A stretch of DNA of 39,001 nt from Curvibacter sp. Its GTDB lineage: Bacteria; Pseudomonadota; Gammaproteobacteria; Burkholderiales; Burkholderiaceae_C. Position numbers and translations under genes: made by a program. The notes under the pieces are model-generated. The model searched no databases and had not been told where the DNA came from. It was given only the letters and a program-made list of their open reading frames with translations. Each line of letters opens with the position of its first letter. Position 1 is the stretch's first letter. The DNA lies in the NCBI GenBank assembly GCA_019233055.1, contig JAFAMV010000020.1, positions 1 to 39,001 of the forward strand. The letters are read 5' to 3'. This document shows positions 34,974 through 39,001 of this stretch, one piece after another.

Positions 34974-36166
34974 TCGACAAAAGCACACTCGCCCTCTTCG
35001 GCAACCGGCCCCACTTCGAAAAGCCGGTCGCCTGCCACGCCCTGTTCTGGCCAAGCCAGGACGAGTACCGGGCCATGTTCCGCGACATCTTCGAGCGCCA
35101 GTACTACACCAACCACGGTCCCCTGGCCCAGGCCCTGGAACAGGCATTGGCCGAGCGCCTGCAGGTGCGGCACGCGATCTGCGTCACCAATGAGTTCATC
35201 GGACTGGCCATGCTGGCCCAGGCGCTGGACCTGGCGGGACCGGTACTGGTGCCGGCCCACGCCTCGATCAAGACCGTGCAGTCACTGGATTGGGCCCAGG
35301 TGCAACCCGTTTTTTGCGATGTGAACCCCGAGACCGGCATGCTCGACGCCCGACATGCAGCGCCATGGCTCGAAAAGCACGCGATCGGCGCCATCCTCGG
35401 GGTCAACGCCTGGGGCGGCGCCTGCGACCTGCCGGGGCTGACCCAGCTTGCGCGCAGCGCCGACATCCCCTTCTACCTGGATTCCAGCCAAGGCTTCGGC
35501 TCCCTTGTCGACGGCACGCCGCTGGGGGGCTTCGGTCATGCCGAAGTGCTCTCATTCCACGCCGACCACATCCTGAACGCCGGCGAAGGCGGTGTCATCT
35601 GCACCCAGGACGATGCGCTGGCGGCGCGCATCAGAAACATCCGCAGCAATTACGGCATGGGCCCGTCCGTGCCGGTGAAGAAGACCGGCAACGGCCGCCT
35701 GTCCGAAGCCCAGGCGGCCCTGGCCCTGTACGGCCTGAAACGCATCCCCGAGTACCTGGGGCACCACCGCCGCATCCGCGCCTTCTATGCAGCGGGCTTG
35801 CGTGGAATTCCCGGTATTTCCCTCTTCCAGGCGCCGGGCGTGAGCCTGAGCAATGACCAGAATCTGATTGTCCAGGTTTCGGCCCATCTGCTGGGTCTGA
35901 GCCGAGACGAACTCTGCCGCTTCCTGCGCACGGAAAACATCATGGCAGAAACCGGGTATTTCCAGCCCCCAGGACTGACCCCTTGCAGCCTCTACGCCGA
36001 GTCCATCGAGGACCATCCCCACGCGGACCACTTCGGCCAGACCGTGCTGGAGCTGCCGATGCACCACAGTCTCGACGAGGCGGCGATCGCCTTCATCACC
36101 GGGGCCATCGAATGGGCGCACCGCCACGCTGGCGAGATCCGGGAAAGGCTCAGGTCGTCGCCATGA
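34970..36166 (+). CDS. DegT-fold protein with His replacing the PLP lysine
   Basis: A 398-residue member of the DegT fold. Asp171 (FYLDSSQGFGS) is kept, but the codon 29 residues on, where Lys forms the Schiff base with PLP, is CAC (His200, in SFHADHILNAGEGG at 35567-35569). It cannot be a normal aminotransferase. The same change (His188) is known in ColD, GDP-4-keto-6-deoxymannose 3-dehydratase, which binds PLP without a covalent link. So it may be a 3-dehydratase for a dideoxy sugar, or a non-catalytic partner of the enzyme encoded just upstream. GAGG lies seven bases before the ATG, and both ends overlap neighbours by ATGA. Confidence 0.85.
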   Translation: MIDKSTLALFGNRPHFEKPVACHALFWPSQDEYRAMFRDIFERQYYTNHGPLAQALEQALAERLQVRHAICVTNEFIGLAMLAQALDLAGPVLVPAHASIKTVQSLDWAQVQPVFCDVNPETGMLDARHAAPWLEKHAIGAILGVNAWGGACDLPGLTQLARSADIPFYLDSSQGFGSLVDGTPLGGFGHAEVLSFHADHILNAGEGGVICTQDDALAARIRNIRSNYGMGPSVPVKKTGNGRLSEAQAALALYGLKRIPEYLGHHRRIRAFYAAGLRGIPGISLFQAPGVSLSNDQNLIVQVSAHLLGLSRDELCRFLRTENIMAETGYFQPPGLTPCSLYAESIEDHPHADHFGQTVLELPMHHSLDEAAIAFITGAIEWAHRHAGEIRERLRSSP

Positions 36167-36909
36167 AGCTGGCGATCATGCAGCCGTACTTCTTCCCCTA
36201 CCTGGGGCATTTCGCGCTGATCGCGGCCGCGGATGAATGGCTTGTTTTCGATGTCACCCAGTACACGCCGAAGAGCTGGATGAGCCGCAACCGGGTGCTG
36301 CATCCCAAGGAAGGCTGGAACTATGTGTTGGTGCCGCTGGCGAACGGATCCATCTCGATCCGCACCCAGGACGCCAGAATCCTGGGCTTCGATACCCTGG
36401 AGCAAAGCATCCTGGGCAAGCTGTCCCACTACCGCAGGAAGGCCCCGTACTACAACGACACCATCGGACTCGTGCGCAGCGCCTTTGCCGAGCCATTGGA
36501 CAATCTGGTGGATCTGAACATCCGCACGCTGGAGCTGGTGTGCGCGCGCCTGGGCATCCCCTTCAAATGGCGCCAGGCATCGAGGCTGGATGGGGTGCCT
36601 GCGGACGTGGCCCATGCAGGGGCCTGGGCGCCCATGCTCAGCCAGGCCGTGGGTGCCCAGACCTACATCAACCCGATCGGGGGGGCCTCCATCTTCAGGC
36701 AGTCCGACTTCGACCGGGCTGGCGTGGCCTGTGAGTTCCTTGAATTCCAGCCCGCCGTCTACCCGACGCCGGGCTACGGGTTCATTGAAAACCTCTCGGT
36801 GATCGATGTGCTGATGTGGAACAAACCCGACAGCATCCGTGACATGCTGGCCAGGAACACCCGCTTGCTGCCTTCTCGACAGGTGATAGCGCAAGCGCCA
36901 CCGGCCTGA
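36163..36909 (+). CDS. WbqC family protein
   Basis: The 248 residues begin MKLAIMQPYFFPYLGHFALI, the hallmark of the WbqC family found in O-antigen and flagellin-sugar clusters. Other family features are VFDVTQYTPKSWMSRNRVL and INPIGGASIFRQSDF. The biochemical role of WbqC proteins is not settled; a part in adding an acyl or amino-acid group to an amino sugar has been suggested. Its start overlaps the end of the His-type DegT gene (ATGA), so the three genes of this block are likely made together. It is convergent with the epimerase gene across 24 bp. Confidence 0.9.
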   Translation: MKLAIMQPYFFPYLGHFALIAAADEWLVFDVTQYTPKSWMSRNRVLHPKEGWNYVLVPLANGSISIRTQDARILGFDTLEQSILGKLSHYRRKAPYYNDTIGLVRSAFAEPLDNLVDLNIRTLELVCARLGIPFKWRQASRLDGVPADVAHAGAWAPMLSQAVGAQTYINPIGGASIFRQSDFDRAGVACEFLEFQPAVYPTPGYGFIENLSVIDVLMWNKPDSIRDMLARNTRLLPSRQVIAQAPPA

Positions 36910-36933
36910 GCCGACGGACTTCGGACAAGCACA

Positions 36934-37824
36934 TCAGGCCAGGTCGGGTGCCACGATCTGGCGCAACCCCTGTTCCAAGGACAGCACCGGCTGCCAACCC
37001 GTGACGGCGCGCAGACGCTCCACCGAGCCCACCAGGAGCCGGGGCTCGTGCGGACGAACCTGCGACAAGCCCAGAACCGGGCCAGGATCGGCGCCCGCGA
37101 CCTGCGCCAGGACCTGCACCAATTGCTTCAGCTGAACCGGCTGACCGGAACAGATATTGAAGCTGCCCCCCGCCTGGCTCGCCAGCAGGGCCACAAAGGC
37201 CGATGCCGCCTCGGCCACCGGAAGAAAGCCCCGGTAGGCCTCGGCATGGACGCCAAAGGGAGAACGCCGACCCTGGAAGACCTCGATCAACGAAGGGATG
37301 AGTCGGTTCGGATGCTCGCCCGCACCATAGGTGAAGAAAAGCCGGCCCCAGGCCAGGGATACACCGTGCAAGGCACACCAGGCCTGAGCCATCTGATGGG
37401 TGGCATGCTTGGCGACGCCATACAGGGTGGCCGGGTGGCAGGGCGTGACCTCTTCCACGCAATACCCCTGGGCCCAATCGTATTCGGCACAAGTGCCCGC
37501 CAGGACTGCGCGCTGGCCGCCCGCCTCGCCGAACGCCTGGAGCAGGCGCAGGCTGGCATCCGCCCAACGCAGGTTCAGGTCCGAAGTCCAATACAGACCA
37601 TGCTCCACATACCAGGCCAGGTGCAACAGATGGGTGGCCTGGGCTTCGAGCAGCCGGGGCCCCAGGCCGCCCGGGGCCAGCAGGTCGGCCTCGATCCAGG
37701 GCAGGCCGGTGCCCTCGGGCGGCACCTGCCGGCCCAGCAGCACCACCTCCAGCCCCTGCGCCCGCAGGGCACGCAGCACATGCCGCCCCAGGTACCCGCT
37801 CGCCCCGGTCAACAACACCTTCAT
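36934..37824 (-). CDS. NAD(P)-dependent sugar epimerase/reductase (SDR)
   Basis: An extended short-chain dehydrogenase of 296 residues. It opens MKVLLTGASGYLGRHVL with the dinucleotide-binding TGxxGxxG, has Thr111 in AGTCAEYD and the catalytic Tyr135-xxx-Lys139 (YGVAK). The C-terminal part carries PNRLIPSLIEVFQG and NICSGQPV, typical of NDP-sugar epimerases, 4-ketoreductases and dehydratases. The ATG at 37824 overlaps the stop of the upstream methyltransferase (ATGA) and removes a Gly-rich N-terminal stretch that lies in that gene. Together with the C-methyltransferase it could finish a branched or reduced deoxysugar. Confidence 0.85.
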   Translation of the reverse strand: MKVLLTGASGYLGRHVLRALRAQGLEVVLLGRQVPPEGTGLPWIEADLLAPGGLGPRLLEAQATHLLHLAWYVEHGLYWTSDLNLRWADASLRLLQAFGEAGGQRAVLAGTCAEYDWAQGYCVEEVTPCHPATLYGVAKHATHQMAQAWCALHGVSLAWGRLFFTYGAGEHPNRLIPSLIEVFQGRRSPFGVHAEAYRGFLPVAEAASAFVALLASQAGGSFNICSGQPVQLKQLVQVLAQVAGADPGPVLGLSQVRPHEPRLLVGSVERLRAVTGWQPVLSLEQGLRQIVAPDLA

Positions 37825-39001
37825 GGCAGCACCTGAAGACGGGGCACCGCCACCACGAACTGCCCGCCCCACTCACGGATATAGGCCAGCTGGGCCATCA
37901 CCTCGTCCTTGAGGTTCCAGGGCAGGATCAGCACGTACTGCGGGCGATGGGCACGCAGATGCGCTTCATCGACGATGGGCACCCGGCTGCCCGGCATGTA
38001 CCGGTGCTGCTTGGCCGGGTTGCGGTCCACCACATAGGGCAGCAGGGCCGGCCGCACGCCGGCGAAGTTCATCAAGGTGTTGCCCTTGGCGGCCGCGCCA
38101 TAGGCACCGACCGTCTCCCCCTGGCGCCGGCGCTCCAGCAGAAAGGCCATCAGCTCGCAGGCCACGCGCTGGGCCTGGGCCTGGAAGCCGCCATAGAAGG
38201 TGGCCTCGCCCATGCCGGCGGCCTGCTCCTCGGCCAGCAGGGCTGCCACACGGGCAGACACCGCCTGCCTGCCCTCGGACCGCTGGGCGAACACGCGCAG
38301 GCTGCCGCCATGGGTGCCCAGGGTTTCGACGTCGAACACCTGCAGCCCGTTGTGCTCGAAGATGCGCCGCACCGCGCTCAGCGAGAGGTAGGAGTAGTGC
38401 TCGTGGTAGGCGGTGTCGAACTGGCATTCCTGCACCATGCGCAGCAGGTGCGGGAACTCGAAGGTCGCCACGCCCTGGGGCTTGAGCAACTGCGCAAAGC
38501 CGGCGACGAAATCATTGATGTCGGGCACATGCGCCAGCACATTGTTGGCCGCCATCAGGTCGGCCTGCCGGCCCTGGGCGGCCAGTTCGCGGGCCAGGGC
38601 CACGCCGAAGAAGCGCTCCACCACCTCGATCCCCTTGGCCCGCGCCGCAGCCGCCGTGCTGGCGGTGGGCTCGATGCCCAGACAGGGGATGCCGGCCTCG
38701 CGCACGTACTGCAGCAGATAGCCGTCGTTGGCCGCCACCTCGACCACCTGGCTCTGCGGCCCCAGTGCAAAACGCTCGCGCATGGCCTGCACATAGCGGC
38801 GGGCATGGTCCAGCCAGGAGGTCGAGAACGAGCTGAAATAGGCGTAGTCCTCGCTGAACAGGGCCTCGCGCCCGGCATGGTCTTCGGTCTGCACCAGCCA
38901 GCAATGGGTGCAGACCAGCAGGCGCAGCGGGTACCAGGTCTCGGGGGCGCGCAGGCCGGCTTCGTCCAGGTAGGCATTCGACGGCGGCGCGCTGCCCAGA
39001 T
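37821..39001 (-). CDS. Sugar C-methyltransferase, 5' end cut by window
   Basis: The frame stays open to the right edge, so the start lies outside. The visible part (392 codons) has the three-domain layout of sugar C-methyltransferases such as TylC3 and NovU: an N-terminal zinc region with LGSAPPSNAYL and VCTHCWLVQTE (the Cys pair), a SAM domain with VVEVAANDGYLL and MAANNVLAHVPDINDF followed by TAYHEHYSYLS (His/Glu/Tyr typical of the active site), and a C-terminal domain with GAYGAAAKGNTLMNF and YVVDRNPAKQHRYMPGS. It would methylate a carbon of a keto-sugar nucleotide. It is coupled to the epimerase that follows. Confidence 0.9.
   Translation of the reverse strand, partial: LGSAPPSNAYLDEAGLRAPETWYPLRLLVCTHCWLVQTEDHAGREALFSEDYAYFSSFSTSWLDHARRYVQAMRERFALGPQSQVVEVAANDGYLLQYVREAGIPCLGIEPTASTAAAARAKGIEVVERFFGVALARELAAQGRQADLMAANNVLAHVPDINDFVAGFAQLLKPQGVATFEFPHLLRMVQECQFDTAYHEHYSYLSLSAVRRIFEHNGLQVFDVETLGTHGGSLRVFAQRSEGRQAVSARVAALLAEEQAAGMGEATFYGGFQAQAQRVACELMAFLLERRRQGETVGAYGAAAKGNTLMNFAGVRPALLPYVVDRNPAKQHRYMPGSRVPIVDEAHLRAHRPQYVLILPWNLKDEVMAQLAYIREWGGQFVVAVPRLQVLP

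Noticed and set aside
1..39001. CRISPR arrays, tRNA and rRNA genes, prophage
   Set aside because: I saw no regularly spaced repeats, no tRNA-like cloverleaf or rRNA sequence and no phage genes within the window.

Overview
The window is a GC-rich (roughly two-thirds G+C by eye) stretch of bacterial chromosome. It is almost entirely flagellar, chemotaxis and surface-sugar genes. The gene order cheY-cheA-cheW-cheR-cheD-cheB, the fliK/fliL-to-fliR layout and the protein sequences look like a betaproteobacterium of the order Burkholderiales. That placement is inference from sequence style, not from a search.

Layout. 1-413: AT-richer non-coding DNA with possible promoters pointing left out of the window. 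414-2306 (+): the ABC-F ATPase uup. 2338-8840 (-): a chemotaxis operon transcribed as cheZ-like, cheY, cheA, cheW, cheR, cheD, cheB, with no chemoreceptor gene. 9165-10910 (+): a two-component pair (receiver plus HisKA_3 kinase, then a LuxR-type regulator). 10930-22038 (-): fliF-G-H-I-J-K and fliL-M-N-O-P-Q-R, giving the MS ring, switch, export ATPase complex, hook-length control and export gate. 22202-22534 (+): fliE, ending at a perfect 17-bp bidirectional terminator. 22685-25105 (-): fliD, fliS, fliT (cap and chaperones). 25253-28031: two about 90% identical flagellin genes facing away from each other across a 325-bp promoter region.

28131-39001 is a surface-sugar island made of four short gene blocks of alternating strand. 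Block 1 (+): StrF-like glycosyltransferase, shortened DegT-like enzyme, methyltransferase. Block 2 (-): VioA-like sugar aminotransferase, methyltransferase, family 2 glycosyltransferase. Block 3 (+): DegT aminotransferase, DegT homologue with His in place of the PLP lysine, WbqC protein, all joined by ATGA overlaps. Block 4 (-): C-methyltransferase cut by the window edge and an SDR epimerase/reductase. Its position directly behind a flagellin gene suggests a flagellin-glycosylation or O-antigen locus that makes and attaches a modified amino- or deoxy-sugar.

How the parts work together: the che operon sets CheY phosphorylation. CheY-P would bind the FliM N-terminal peptide at the switch, and the short CheZ-like protein probably removes the phosphate. 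The fli genes build the basal body and export gate, FliS/FliT/FliD handle filament assembly, and the island probably decorates the filament. The most unusual points are the inverted flagellin pair around an invertible promoter region, the translationally coupled Lys/His pair of DegT proteins, and the shared S-[VI]-D-L-F tail of CheD and the CheZ-like protein.
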